A DNA stretch of 64,000 bases, from NCBI RefSeq assembly GCF_030813505.1, contig NZ_JAUSUE010000009.1, one strand, 5' to 3'. The notes beneath the pieces are model-generated. The model was not told the origin of the DNA. It was given only the letters and a program-made list of their open reading frames with translations, and did no database searches. Both the position numbers and the translations under genes were made by a program. This DNA is from Pectinatus haikarae (GTDB lineage: Bacteria > Bacillota > Negativicutes > Selenomonadales > Selenomonadaceae). This document shows positions 44,339-53,503 of this stretch, one piece after another (positions within the stretch are counted from its first letter, which is position 1; each line of letters opens with the position of its first letter).

Positions 44339-45757
44339 ATGGAAAATATCGGAAAAGAAATTGTATTTCAGTCTGTTCCCGAGACTCGTGTAAAATTTGT
44401 CAGAATTTTTGTTTTCGTTGCTGCCGGCATGGCAGGGCTTCTTTTTGGCCTGGATCAGGGTGTTATTTCCGGTGCCTTGCCCTTTATCGCCAAAGAGTGG
44501 CAGCTTGACAGCCATTTGCAGGAATGGGTGGTAAGTTCCATGATGGTAGGCGCTGCTGCAGGTGCCGTTATAGCTTCAAAACTGTCAGCCGGGATAGGCC
44601 GAAAACGTGCCCTGATGATAGGTGCCGCTTTGTTTATCATCGGCTGCATCAGCTCAGGATCTGCTGCCAGCGTAACTATTCTTATAGGCGCCAGACTTAT
44701 TTTGGGATTATCTGTGGGCATTGCTTCGTATACTGCGCCTTTATACCTGGCCGAAATGTCTGATAAAGATGCCCGGGGAAGTATCATTTCCGGATATCAG
44801 CTAATGGTTACCGTAGGAATCCTGGCGGCTTTTTTATCTGATACTTATTTTAGTTATACAGGAGATTGGCGTTCCATGCTCATGATTATTTCCATCCCTG
44901 CGGCAGCACTGATCTTATGTGTTATCGCTCTGCCGGAAAGTCCCCGCTGGCTGGCTTCCAAAGGACGTTTTCAAGATTCGGCAAGGGTTTTAAGTTCCAT
45001 GCACACAGACCCCGCAATCGCGCGATCAGAATTAAACGATATCAGAGAAAACTTGAAACTCAAGCAGGCCGGCTGGGAGCTTTTTAAGGCGAATAAAAAT
45101 GTGCGCCGTGTAGTATTTCTGGGTGTTCTTCTTCAGTTTATGCAGCAGCTCACGGGCTTCAACATAATCATGTATTATTCTCCTAAAATATTAAGCATAG
45201 CCGGTTTTTCTTCCACAGAGGATCAAATGATAGGTACTGTGATAAACGGACTTGTATTTGTTCTGGCGACACTTATTGCCGTCGGAACCGTAGATAAATC
45301 CGGACGCAAGCCGGCTTTAAAAAGATGCTTTGCCATCATGGCTGTATCTTTGTTTATATTAGGAATATGTTTCTTTACTCTCGAAAACGGTACTACTCTT
45401 CCTTTTATTCCATATCTTTCCGCCGGTATGACAATATTGGCCATTATTGGTTTTGGCTTTGGTGCAGGACCCGTAGTTTGGATATTGTGTTCGGAAATCC
45501 AGCCATTGAAAAGCCGCGATTTCGGCATTGCCTGCTCAACTATGACAAATTGGCTTTCATGCACTTTAATAGGTGCCACCTTCCTGACTTTGCTTGATAC
45601 TTTGGGATCTACAATGACTTTTTGGCTATATGCCGCATTAAATGCGCTGTTTGTTTATCTTACAATACGCTATGTACCAGAAACAAAAGGAGTATCTTTA
45701 GAAAAAATTGAACAAAATTTAATGGAAGGCAAAACATTAAAAGATATTGGCTGCTAA
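44339..45757 (+). CDS. Sugar porter family MFS transporter
   Basis: Proton-coupled sugar importer of the XylE/AraE type in the cytoplasmic membrane. 472 aa with twelve predicted membrane segments. Sugar porter signatures: GLDQGVISGALPF in helix 1, PESPRWLASKGR between helices 6 and 7, QQLTGFNIIMYYSPKI in helix 7, and PETKGVSLEKIEQN at the C terminus. ATG after GAGGAGAG. Lies between the kinase and the LacI regulator; the gap after the kinase holds no terminator, so it is probably cotranscribed. Confidence 0.9.
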   Translation: MENIGKEIVFQSVPETRVKFVRIFVFVAAGMAGLLFGLDQGVISGALPFIAKEWQLDSHLQEWVVSSMMVGAAAGAVIASKLSAGIGRKRALMIGAALFIIGCISSGSAASVTILIGARLILGLSVGIASYTAPLYLAEMSDKDARGSIISGYQLMVTVGILAAFLSDTYFSYTGDWRSMLMIISIPAAALILCVIALPESPRWLASKGRFQDSARVLSSMHTDPAIARSELNDIRENLKLKQAGWELFKANKNVRRVVFLGVLLQFMQQLTGFNIIMYYSPKILSIAGFSSTEDQMIGTVINGLVFVLATLIAVGTVDKSGRKPALKRCFAIMAVSLFILGICFFTLENGTTLPFIPYLSAGMTILAIIGFGFGAGPVVWILCSEIQPLKSRDFGIACSTMTNWLSCTLIGATFLTLLDTLGSTMTFWLYAALNALFVYLTIRYVPETKGVSLEKIEQNLMEGKTLKDIGC

Positions 45758-45794
45758 ATCCCCAACTAAACAATAGCTAATTTAATTCCCTTGA

Positions 45795-45803
45795 TGATAT
45801 AAT
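45795..45803 (+). promoter_or_regulatory. Extended -10 promoter for the lacI-type gene
   Basis: TGA-TATAAT, 120 bases before the regulator start; -35 position poor. About 25 bases downstream a GCTTAAG core (45,828-45,834) matches the centre of the two operators, which would allow autoregulation. Confidence 0.4.
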
Positions 45804-45922
45804 ATTCATAAACTAAATTCTCGTTCAGCTTAAGTATAAACCAATTATGTTAATATTCTTTTTGCTGAATCAGATTTCATTAAACTATCTTTCTATATTA
45901 TAGCATTGCAGGGGGCCTTTCG

Positions 45923-46939
45923 ATGGTTACAATCAAACAAATCGCAGATTTGTGCGGAGTTTCACGGGGTACTGTGGACAGAGTCATTAATGAGCGGGGA
46001 AATGTAAAGACAGAAACACGTGATTTGGTCTTGAATGTTATAAAAAAGCTGGAATACAGACCGAATCCTGCCGGTAAAGCATTGTCGGCGCGCAAGAACA
46101 ATCCGGTCGTGGGCATTTTAATTCCCGCTGAGGGAAATCCTTTTTTTGACGATGTTATCCGTGGTATTAAAACAGCTGCCGAAAAATACGAGATTTACGG
46201 TTTGAATATTCTGTTTCATACTACACGCGGCTATAATATAAGGGCACAGCTGCAGATTCTGGATGAACTGAAAAATAAAATAAACGCCCTGATAATCAGC
46301 CCCATTAATGATCCATTAATAATAAACAAAATAAATGAATTTGTTGATGAGGGAATTTTTGTAGTAACCCTGAATAACGACGCTGATGAATCTCATCGCC
46401 ACTGTTATGTTGGCAGCAATTATGTAAATGGCGGTGAAACTGCGGGAGCATTGTTGCAGATGATAGCCCCGCCCAAAGCCAATATAGGCATAATCATGGG
46501 GTCCTCCAAAATATTGGGACACAGACAGCGCTTAAAAGGTTTTGAATACAGTATCAATAAAAATAATGATTTTAGAATAATTGATATTCAGGAAAATGAT
46601 GATGATGATATTTGCTCATACGATAAGACAAGAGAAATGATTATACGCTATCCCGAGATAAATGCTTTATTTATAGTAGCAGCGGGCGTATACGGCGCAT
46701 GCAGGGCAGTACTTTCTCTTAACAGACAGGATAATCTGACTATTCTGGCCTTTGATACAGTTCCTACCACTATAGAAATGATGAAAAATCATGTCATAAA
46801 AGCTGTAATTTATCAGCATCCATATCGACAGGGACAACGCGCCATGCAGATTATTTTCGAATATCTGGTAAATGGAATTGATCCTGATAAAACTAAACAT
46901 ATTATGAAAAATGAAATAAAAATTTTGGAAAATTTATGA
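45923..46939 (+). CDS. LacI family transcriptional regulator
   Basis: Probable sugar-responsive repressor of this locus. 338 aa: N-terminal LacI helix-turn-helix (TIKQIADLCGVSRGTVDRVIN, residues 3-23, with hinge KLEYRPNPAGKALSA) and a periplasmic-binding-protein-like ligand domain of the ribose-binding type (VVGILIPAEGNPFFDDVIRG, AFDTVPTTIEMMKN, IYQHPYRQGQ). The DNA palindromes at 42,168 and 42,431 fit the even, centrally symmetric sites of this family. The stop overlaps the ribosome site of the DUF4867 gene, so the two are cotranscribed. Confidence 0.9.
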   Translation: MVTIKQIADLCGVSRGTVDRVINERGNVKTETRDLVLNVIKKLEYRPNPAGKALSARKNNPVVGILIPAEGNPFFDDVIRGIKTAAEKYEIYGLNILFHTTRGYNIRAQLQILDELKNKINALIISPINDPLIINKINEFVDEGIFVVTLNNDADESHRHCYVGSNYVNGGETAGALLQMIAPPKANIGIIMGSSKILGHRQRLKGFEYSINKNNDFRIIDIQENDDDDICSYDKTREMIIRYPEINALFIVAAGVYGACRAVLSLNRQDNLTILAFDTVPTTIEMMKNHVIKAVIYQHPYRQGQRAMQIIFEYLVNGIDPDKTKHIMKNEIKILENL

Positions 46940-46948
46940 GGTGTGACA

Positions 46949-47569
46949 ATGAAAAATATATCGGATAATTCTTTCAAAGAATATGGCAGGATACTCCAAA
47001 TAGACAGCTCTGCCTTCATAAAAACAATGACGGCAAAAGCAGCTGTAAAACAAGATGTGGTATATGAAGCGTCCGATAAAGAATTGGAAAATCTGCCTTT
47101 ATTCGGACAGATGCAGCACGAAATCTTTGGCGGACTCGACATTGAATTCGGTTTCTGCAGCGGCTGTAATACAAAATTAAATGCGGTAGAGTACCATCGC
47201 ACTTCGGAAATTGATATAGCTGCCACCGATCTCATTTTAATGCTAGGGCACCAGCAGGATATTGACTACAGCACCAATACCTATGAAACTGATAATATAG
47301 AACTTTTCTTTGTGCCGCAGGGAACTGCGGTAGAATTATATGCCACGACTCTCCATTATGCGCCATGCCGTCAAAACGACGAAGAATTCCGCTGCGGCGT
47401 AATATTGCCCAAGGGAACCAACATGCCTCTGCCGGCAAAACGATCTTCCGCCGACGGTGAAAACAGATTACTGTTCGCAGTAAATAAATGGCTGATTGGC
47501 CATACAGAAAGCAATATAGATAAAGACGGCGGATTTATCGGTCTTATCGGCCAAAATACCCACTGCTGA
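46949..47569 (+). CDS. DUF4867 family protein
   Basis: Conserved protein of unknown function found next to sugar isomerase and kinase genes in Bacillota. ATG 46,949, seven bases after GAGG, gives 206 aa; a GTG two codons earlier is too close to the ribosome site. Family features: HEIFGGLDIEFGFCSGCN, LNAVEYHRTSEIDIA, and cupin-like VPQGTAVELYATTLHYAPC. The His/Glu-rich central part could bind a metal. The fold suggests a sugar-binding or epimerase-like role; this is inference. Last gene of the lacI unit, with a terminator 65 bases downstream. Confidence 0.8.
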   Translation: MKNISDNSFKEYGRILQIDSSAFIKTMTAKAAVKQDVVYEASDKELENLPLFGQMQHEIFGGLDIEFGFCSGCNTKLNAVEYHRTSEIDIAATDLILMLGHQQDIDYSTNTYETDNIELFFVPQGTAVELYATTLHYAPCRQNDEEFRCGVILPKGTNMPLPAKRSSADGENRLLFAVNKWLIGHTESNIDKDGGFIGLIGQNTHC

Positions 47570-47632
47570 TTTCCGGTGGCATGCCGGTGAACAGCCGATT
47601 AAGGCAAGGTTTGTATATGTTGAAAAAGATAG

Positions 47633-47673
47633 AAAAAGCAGCTATAGTCATTTTGACAACAGCTGCTTTTTTT
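47633..47673. terminator. Terminator between DUF4867 and the oxidoreductase genes
   Basis: AAAAAGCAGCT pairs with AGCTGCTTTTT, with inner GTCA/TGAC stem, then TTTTTTT on the plus strand; the minus strand also has a T run. Works for the lacI-DUF4867 transcript and possibly the convergent oxidoreductase transcript. Confidence 0.85.
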
Positions 47674-47724
47674 ATCTTTTAATAAAATTCAATAGCCTAA
47701 AATAATAAAGAAAAACTTAATACA

Positions 47725-48573
47725 TCATATATAGCTTTTCAGCAATTCCTCTATTACTGCCGTATCAGTCTGCCTATCCACAAGAGGTCCTCCATTCGCC
47801 AGTATTTTATTTTTACTATGATATACCGGTTTTTCCTGTTCATAGATTATTCCTATGGGAATTCTATCACCAAATTCCATTGCCATGGACATTGCGGCAA
47901 TTTTATTATTTGTTTCGTATTCTTCCGGCAATTCATAAACTCTTTTATTATACCAGCCGAAAGTATTCAATTTATTGAAGCTGACGCATGGCTGCAAAAT
48001 ATCCACTAAAGCATATCCTTTATAATTTATTGCTTTTTTCATTATTTTAATGAGATGTTCTTTTTTCCCCGAAAAAGCTCTGGCAACAAATCCAGCTCCT
48101 GCCGCAATAGCGAGCAGTACCGGATTTAATGGTTCATTGAAATTACCGTCAACCTGGACCCCTGTCACAAGACCTGTCATAGAGGTAGGCGAAGCCTGCC
48201 CTTTTGTCAGTCCATAAATTTGGTTATCGTGGACAAAATGAGTAATGTCCACATTACGCCGGATGTTATGCAGAAAATGATTGCCGCCCTCGCCATATGA
48301 GTCACCATCACCGGTATTGACAATGACTGTCAAGTTTTCGTTGGCGATTTTAGCCGCAACAGCGGCCGGCAGCGATCTGCCATGCAGCCCGCAGAAAGCA
48401 TTTGTATTTATATATTGAGGGGTCTTGGCTGCCTGTCCTATGCCGGCTGCCACAAGAACCGTTGAAGGATCTTTATCCAATTCTTCCAATGCCGTTTTCA
48501 AACAGTCTATAATCGGAAAATTTCCGCAGCCCGGGCACCATGCTGTTTCATAAGTGCAAAATTTCTCAGTCAT
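47725..48573 (-). CDS. korB: 2-oxoacid:ferredoxin oxidoreductase, beta subunit
   Basis: Thiamine-pyrophosphate subunit of a CoA-dependent 2-oxoacid:ferredoxin oxidoreductase (2-oxoglutarate or related substrate). 282 aa. WCPGCGNFPIIDCL (first Cys pair of the cluster), TPP-binding GDGDSYGEGGNHF with HFVHDNQIYGLTKGQASPTS, and a distal cysteine in LQPCVSFNKLN; these give the single [4Fe-4S] site. Its start overlaps the alpha-subunit stop by eight bases. No separate ferredoxin-like delta subunit is present. Substrate class cannot be fixed from sequence. Confidence 0.9.
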   Translation of the reverse strand: MTEKFCTYETAWCPGCGNFPIIDCLKTALEELDKDPSTVLVAAGIGQAAKTPQYINTNAFCGLHGRSLPAAVAAKIANENLTVIVNTGDGDSYGEGGNHFLHNIRRNVDITHFVHDNQIYGLTKGQASPTSMTGLVTGVQVDGNFNEPLNPVLLAIAAGAGFVARAFSGKKEHLIKIMKKAINYKGYALVDILQPCVSFNKLNTFGWYNKRVYELPEEYETNNKIAAMSMAMEFGDRIPIGIIYEQEKPVYHSKNKILANGGPLVDRQTDTAVIEELLKSYI

Positions 48574-50242
48574 TTTTTATCTCTCCTTTTCTTATCCGCA
48601 GAGCTATCTCTTCTCCCGACAGTTGCCTGCCGTCATATTTAAGCACACTGCCGTCAAACACTATATTCGTCTCTTCACATATCAATTTGGCTAACTGTCC
48701 CGTAGCATTCTGCTCAATATTTATAATATATTCAGCCGTTTCTGCCTTTTCCTGCAAAACTTTCTTCGGCAAAGGATATATATCACCGAACACCAAGGCT
48801 GCGTATTTTAGATTACCATCTTTATTCAACAATTCCACCGCTTCTTTTATTGGCCCCCATAACGATCCCCAGCCCAGCAGCAGCACATTGAATTTTTTTT
48901 CTCCTATAAAGTCTGGTTCTGCCAATTCCTTACTCAGGTTTATGAGTTTTTTCATACGTTTATCGACCATTTTTGTCCTGACCTCAGCAGATTCGGTTAT
49001 ATGGCCTTTTTCATCATGCTCGTCGCTGTCTGCTATAACCACAGCCTGTCCGCTTTTTCCCGGTATCAACCGCGGTGATACACCGCTTTCAGAATATCTG
49101 TAGCGCAGATATTCTTCTCCCGTATATGATGAACTTGGTCTGGCCGGTTTTATCCGTTTCGGATCAAAAAGCTCAACGGTAGACAGCGAATCACCTAAAT
49201 ATTGATCGCTGAGCACTATTACCGGAATCTGATATCTTTCCGCAATATCAACAGCTCTCATTGTCTGATAAAATGCATCCTGCGCACTGCGCAGAGCGAT
49301 GACCATACGGGGAAATTCGCCTTGTGATGCCGATCTTACAAAATCGAGATCGCTTTGTTCCGTTCTTGTGGGAAGGCCCGTGGCAGGTCCCGGCCTCTGT
49401 ACATCAATGACAACTAAAGGTATTTCTGCTATACCGGAAAATCCCAAGGCTTCGACCATTAAAGAAAAACCTCCGCCGGACGTTCCTGTCATTGCACACA
49501 CACCCGCATAGGATGCTCCTATTGCCATATTCACGGCGGCTATTTCATCTTCTGCCTGTTCCACTACTATTTGTGCTTTGTTGCTTTTAGCCGCCAGGGA
49601 TTCCATTATTCCTGTTGACGGTGACATCGGATATGCCGAATAAAACTTTACACCGGCTGCGGCAGCTCCCAGCGCCACGGCATCTGTGCCTGAAATAAGC
49701 ATATTGTCTGCATATTTTCCGTCTATATGTCTGAATCGATTTTCAACCGCGTCATATCCCGCTTTCACTGCCTCGATATTCATAGCAAAATAATCCGGTT
49801 TTACGGAAGTTTTCAATATTTTTTCAACATGCTGAAGTGATTCTCCAAACAACTTGAGCACCGCTCCCACCGATATGCTTCCGGCTACACGCGGGTTGCC
49901 TATTTTTTTAGCGATATCATTCATATTTATTTTAAGCATACGTTCATCTTCTGCCGTCAATTTAGTATCGCAGAGAATAAAACCTTTTTCTTTTAAGCTG
50001 TTTTTATGAAGCTTCACTGTATCATTATCAAGAGCTATTATCCCATCCAAAATTTCGCTGTGTGAATATACAGGCTGCGCACCAAAGCGCATCAAGGAAA
50101 AGTTATGCCCGCCGCGGACACGTGACATAAAATCTTTGATACTAAAAACATTATACCCTGACGCTTTGAATAATTTTTCCAGAATTGCCGCAGTCGTATC
50201 AATCCCCTGCCCGGCTGCACCGCCTATCAATAAATTATACAT
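48566..50242 (-). CDS. korA: 2-oxoacid:ferredoxin oxidoreductase, fused gamma-alpha subunit
   Basis: Partner of the beta subunit. 558 aa: N-terminal gamma domain (about 1-190; LLIGGAAGQGIDTTA, SRVRGGHNF) fused to the alpha pyrimidine-binding domain (GTDAVALGAAAAGVKFYSAYPMSPSTG, EQAEDEIAAVNMAIGASYAG), as in KorA-type enzymes. ATG 50,242 is seven bases after GAGGAG; another ATG two codons upstream is nearly on top of that site. Operon with the beta gene. Confidence 0.9.
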   Translation of the reverse strand: MYNLLIGGAAGQGIDTTAAILEKLFKASGYNVFSIKDFMSRVRGGHNFSLMRFGAQPVYSHSEILDGIIALDNDTVKLHKNSLKEKGFILCDTKLTAEDERMLKINMNDIAKKIGNPRVAGSISVGAVLKLFGESLQHVEKILKTSVKPDYFAMNIEAVKAGYDAVENRFRHIDGKYADNMLISGTDAVALGAAAAGVKFYSAYPMSPSTGIMESLAAKSNKAQIVVEQAEDEIAAVNMAIGASYAGVCAMTGTSGGGFSLMVEALGFSGIAEIPLVVIDVQRPGPATGLPTRTEQSDLDFVRSASQGEFPRMVIALRSAQDAFYQTMRAVDIAERYQIPVIVLSDQYLGDSLSTVELFDPKRIKPARPSSSYTGEEYLRYRYSESGVSPRLIPGKSGQAVVIADSDEHDEKGHITESAEVRTKMVDKRMKKLINLSKELAEPDFIGEKKFNVLLLGWGSLWGPIKEAVELLNKDGNLKYAALVFGDIYPLPKKVLQEKAETAEYIINIEQNATGQLAKLICEETNIVFDGSVLKYDGRQLSGEEIALRIRKGEIKND

Positions 50243-50405
50243 TCCCATTCTCCTCTTTCCTTGATAATATTTTATTTACTTTATTCCTAAAATTATAAAG
50301 ATTTAACAAAAAACCTTCTAAATAATAAGATTTCTCTGCAGCGAATAATTTTCCTTCTATAAAATTAATTTCTCCGCCAAATAAGCTATATATAATCACA
50401 AATCT

Positions 50406-50452
50406 AAAATAAACACCGATAAAACAATATATATATTCCTTTACCGGTGTTT
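50406..50452 (-). terminator. Intrinsic terminator after copA
   Basis: AAACACCG-x-TAAA pairs with TTTA-x-CGGTGTTT (50,411-50,452); on the minus strand the stem is followed by ATTTTAG. About 35 bases after the copA stop. Confidence 0.8.
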
Positions 50453-50487
50453 ATTGATTCAATATTCCTTTATGAAAGTTTAACGGC

Positions 50488-50700
50488 TTATTTTACACCT
50501 ATCACATCATACCCAGCATTTGTGACCGCATTTTTCAAAACATCCGCAGTTACATTTTCACCTGCCGAAACCACGGCATTTTTATTTTCCAGGCTTACCT
50601 TCACGGAATCGACACCATCCACCTGCTGCAAAGCTTTTTCCACTCTGCCTGTGCAGTGCCCGCAGCTCATACCTTCAATCATAATCGTTGTTGTTTTCAT
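50488..50700 (-). CDS. CopZ-like copper chaperone domain with its own start signals (nested in copA)
   Basis: In-frame internal ATG at 50,700, preceded by AAGAGGAAAATAAT (GAGG about eight bases upstream), would give a 70-aa HMA protein: TIMIEGMSCGHCTGRV with C13/C16 as the copper-binding pair, normal CopZ length. The same bases encode KGKEENN of the CopA C-terminal linker. Whether a separate chaperone is made is an inference from the ribosome site; E. coli copA makes a chaperone from its own mRNA by frameshifting. Confidence 0.5.
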   Translation of the reverse strand: MKTTTIMIEGMSCGHCTGRVEKALQQVDGVDSVKVSLENKNAVVSAGENVTADVLKNAVTNAGYDVIGVK

Positions 50701-53058
50701 ATTATTTTCCTCTTTTCCTTTATAAACATCTATATTTGAATTTGGTACCGATTCATCTTCATTGACAGAGTCGCCAAGCCGCAGTCTTTTCAGCCGCAAA
50801 GCGTTGCTGACAACACATACACTGCTGAGACTCATCGCCGCCGCGGCAAACATCGGATTGAGGCGTATGCCCCAAGTCAAGTAAAGAGCACCGGCAGCCA
50901 AAGGAATACCAATAACATTGTAAAAGAATGCCCAGAATAAATTTTCTTTTATATTGCGTATTACAGCCTTGCTGAGCCTGATTGCCTTTGCTGCATCGAG
51001 AAGATCGCTTTTCATTAAAACAATATCCGCACTGTCTATAGCCACGTCGGTCCCTGCGCCGATAGCGATACCGACGTCAGCAGCGGCCAACGCAGGAGCA
51101 TCGTTCACTCCATCGCCGACCATGGCCACCACATGCCCTTCTTGTTTTAATGCACTTACCTGCGCTTCTTTTTGATCAGGCAGTACTCCGGCTATGACAT
51201 GTTCTATCCCCGCCTGTTTACTGATGGCTTTCGCTGCGGCCTCACTGTCCCCCGTCAGCATTATCACATTTATTCCATATGATTTCAGCTTTTCTACAGC
51301 TTTTCTGCTTGTTGCTTTTATCGTATCAGCCACTGCTATTATACCCAAAACATTTTTCTCATCCGCAAATATCAACGGTGTTTTGCCCTGACCGGCAAAA
51401 GTCTGTACAAGATCATAAAATCGGCCCTTGAAGTCGATCTGTTTTTCCTTCATCAGTTTTTCATTGCCTGCATAATATTTATGTCCGTTTAAAATACCTT
51501 CTGTCCCGCGGCCAAAATATGCGGCAGATTCGGACACCGGCAGCAAGGCAATATCTTCCTGTATGCATTTATTGACTACTGCTTCTGCCAGTGGATGCTC
51601 GCTGCCTTTTTCTATGGAACCGGCAATTATCAGCAGTTCTTTTTCAGCTATGCCCTCAGCACATATTATATCTGTTACTTTTGGTTTTCCCTGTGTTATC
51701 GTACCGGTCTTGTCAAGGACCATTGTATCTATCTGATGCGCAGTCTGCAACGCTTCTCCCGATTTTATCAAGACACCGTGCTGTGCGCCTCTGCCAGTAC
51801 CGGTCATAATAGCTACCGGAGTGGCAAGTCCGAGTGCACAGGGACAGGAAATGACTAAAACAGCAATCGCCGTCGAAACGGCAAACTCTGCACCTGCCCC
51901 CATACTAAGCCAAAAAACAGCGGTAACTATCGCTAAACCTATGACGACTGGAACAAAAACGCCCGCTATTTTATCAGCCAATTTGGCAATCGGCGCCTTG
52001 CTTGATGAAGCTTCCTCCACTAACTTTATAATCTGAGCAATTGTAGTATCTTCGCCTACCCTCACCGCCTTGGCTTTTATTAAACCAGTTTTATTTATCG
52101 ACGCCGAAATCAGCTTGTCACCTTTTTCTTTTGCCGCAGGCATACTTTCTCCTGTTATTGCTGATTCATCAAAGAAAGATTTTCCTTCAAGAACTATGCC
52201 GTCCACTGCCGCTGCCTCTCCCGGTTTCACAATGTAGATATCACCGGCGGCTACCTGTTCTGCATCAATAACTTCTTCTCTGTCATTTCTTATAACGGTC
52301 ACCGTTTTCGGTGTAAGCTGCATCAGCTTGGTAATTGCCTCACTGGTTTTTCCTTTTGATCTGGCCTCAAGAAACTTCCCCACCGTTATCAAAGTCAGAA
52401 TCATTCCTGCCGATTCAAAATAAAGATTCAGTCTATACTGTTCAACAACTGCCATATCAGCATGACCCAGCCCATAACCAATGCGATAAATAGCAAATAT
52501 CCCATACACAGCGGCTGCACCAGCGCCTATGGCAATCAAACTGTCCATATTGGGACTGCCTTTAAAGAGCGTCTTAAAACCATTTTCGAAATAATTCCGG
52601 TTGACGAACATTATTGGGAGCAACAGTATAAGCTGCGTAAATGCGAAAGCGACTGCATTTGCATCACCGGTAAAATAATTGTCCATAAAAACAGGCATTT
52701 CCCATGAAAGAGCTTCATAAAGCATATGCCCCATTGCGATATACAGCAGGGGGAGTAAAAAAACAATCGAAACTATGAGTCGCTTCTTCATGGCAGCTAT
52801 CCCCGTATTTTGAGACGGCAGCTGTTTTTTTTCTGCTTTTCCATATACAGAAGCACCATAGCCGGCATTTTCAACAGCATTCACTATTTCTGCTGTCTTC
52901 GTAATCTTATTGTCAAAATCTACCTGCATGCTGTTAGTGAGCAAGTTGACACTGACCGACGATACACCTGACACCTTTGCCACGCTTTTTTCCACATGCG
53001 ATGAACATGCAGAACAAGTCATTCCTGTTACCGCAAACTTCTCCTTCACTTTTCCCAC
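50488..53058 (-). CDS. copA: Copper-exporting P-type ATPase CopA with C-terminal CopZ-like domain
   Basis: P1B-type ATPase pumping Cu(I) out across the cytoplasmic membrane. 856 aa: N-terminal HMA domain with GMTCSAC (C15/C18), eight-helix transport core, actuator with SAITGESMP, SCPCALG metal site, phosphorylation DKTGTITQGKP, and GDGVNDAPAL. Unusually, after the core (near 760) a Glu/Asn-rich linker leads to a second HMA domain (787-856, GMSCGHC). Start is GTG at 53,058 right after the csoR stop; a GTG three codons later with AGGTGGG upstream is possible. Operon with csoR. Confidence 0.95.
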   Translation of the reverse strand: MGKVKEKFAVTGMTCSACSSHVEKSVAKVSGVSSVSVNLLTNSMQVDFDNKITKTAEIVNAVENAGYGASVYGKAEKKQLPSQNTGIAAMKKRLIVSIVFLLPLLYIAMGHMLYEALSWEMPVFMDNYFTGDANAVAFAFTQLILLLPIMFVNRNYFENGFKTLFKGSPNMDSLIAIGAGAAAVYGIFAIYRIGYGLGHADMAVVEQYRLNLYFESAGMILTLITVGKFLEARSKGKTSEAITKLMQLTPKTVTVIRNDREEVIDAEQVAAGDIYIVKPGEAAAVDGIVLEGKSFFDESAITGESMPAAKEKGDKLISASINKTGLIKAKAVRVGEDTTIAQIIKLVEEASSSKAPIAKLADKIAGVFVPVVIGLAIVTAVFWLSMGAGAEFAVSTAIAVLVISCPCALGLATPVAIMTGTGRGAQHGVLIKSGEALQTAHQIDTMVLDKTGTITQGKPKVTDIICAEGIAEKELLIIAGSIEKGSEHPLAEAVVNKCIQEDIALLPVSESAAYFGRGTEGILNGHKYYAGNEKLMKEKQIDFKGRFYDLVQTFAGQGKTPLIFADEKNVLGIIAVADTIKATSRKAVEKLKSYGINVIMLTGDSEAAAKAISKQAGIEHVIAGVLPDQKEAQVSALKQEGHVVAMVGDGVNDAPALAAADVGIAIGAGTDVAIDSADIVLMKSDLLDAAKAIRLSKAVIRNIKENLFWAFFYNVIGIPLAAGALYLTWGIRLNPMFAAAAMSLSSVCVVSNALRLKRLRLGDSVNEDESVPNSNIDVYKGKEENNMKTTTIMIEGMSCGHCTGRVEKALQQVDGVDSVKVSLENKNAVVSAGENVTADVLKNAVTNAGYDVIGVK

Positions 53059-53373
53059 CTACTTCATTTGTTTTTTCAAAAGCTCGCAAAGCTCATTGAT
53101 GGCCTCATCATTGCCTTTTCTTATATCTTCCGCCACACATGTCTTTATATGCCGCGCCAGCAGTTCTTTATTAAAACTGTTCAATGCTGATTGAACGGCT
53201 GAAACCTGTATCAGGATATCTACACAATAACGGTCTTCATCGACCATTGCTTTGAGCCCTCTGACCTGACCCTCGATTTTATTAAGCCTGGTCATTAAGT
53301 TCTTTTTTTCCTCCATATCTCTTCTTTTATATTTTATACCATCGTTATTCTTATTATTGCATTGACATACCAT
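53059..53373 (-). CDS. csoR: Copper-sensing repressor CsoR
   Basis: Cu(I)-responsive repressor that releases DNA on copper binding. 104 aa, helical. The Cys-His-Cys Cu(I) site is present: C50 (DRYCVDIL), H75 and C79 (ARHIKTC). The N terminus has extra cysteines (MVCQCNNKNN). ATG 53,373 has AGGAGG seven bases upstream. The adjacent promoter contains a GC-rich inverted repeat typical of CsoR sites. Confidence 0.95.
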   Translation of the reverse strand: MVCQCNNKNNDGIKYKRRDMEEKKNLMTRLNKIEGQVRGLKAMVDEDRYCVDILIQVSAVQSALNSFNKELLARHIKTCVAEDIRKGNDEAINELCELLKKQMK

Positions 53374-53386
53374 ATTATCGCCTCCT

Positions 53387-53405
53387 TATACCCCCATGGG
53401 GTATA
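53387..53405. promoter_or_regulatory. CsoR operator
   Basis: TATACCCCCATGGGGTATA, an inverted repeat with the C/G tracts typical of CsoR-family boxes, just downstream of the csoR-copA -10 and before the ribosome site. Copper-free CsoR should block transcription here. Confidence 0.85.
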
Positions 53406-53410
53406 TTAAA

Positions 53411-53439
53411 ACTATACGACTTTATTTATTAGTTGTCAA
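53411..53439 (-). promoter_or_regulatory. Promoter of csoR-copA
   Basis: On the minus strand TTGACA (53,439-53,434), 17-base spacer, TATAGT (53,416-53,411): a strong sigma-A promoter immediately upstream of the operator. Confidence 0.85.
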
Positions 53440-53503
53440 GTATGAGATAATAATCAGCTGATAAATTAAAAATACTTATATATCAGCGACCAAGGAATAT
53501 TAT

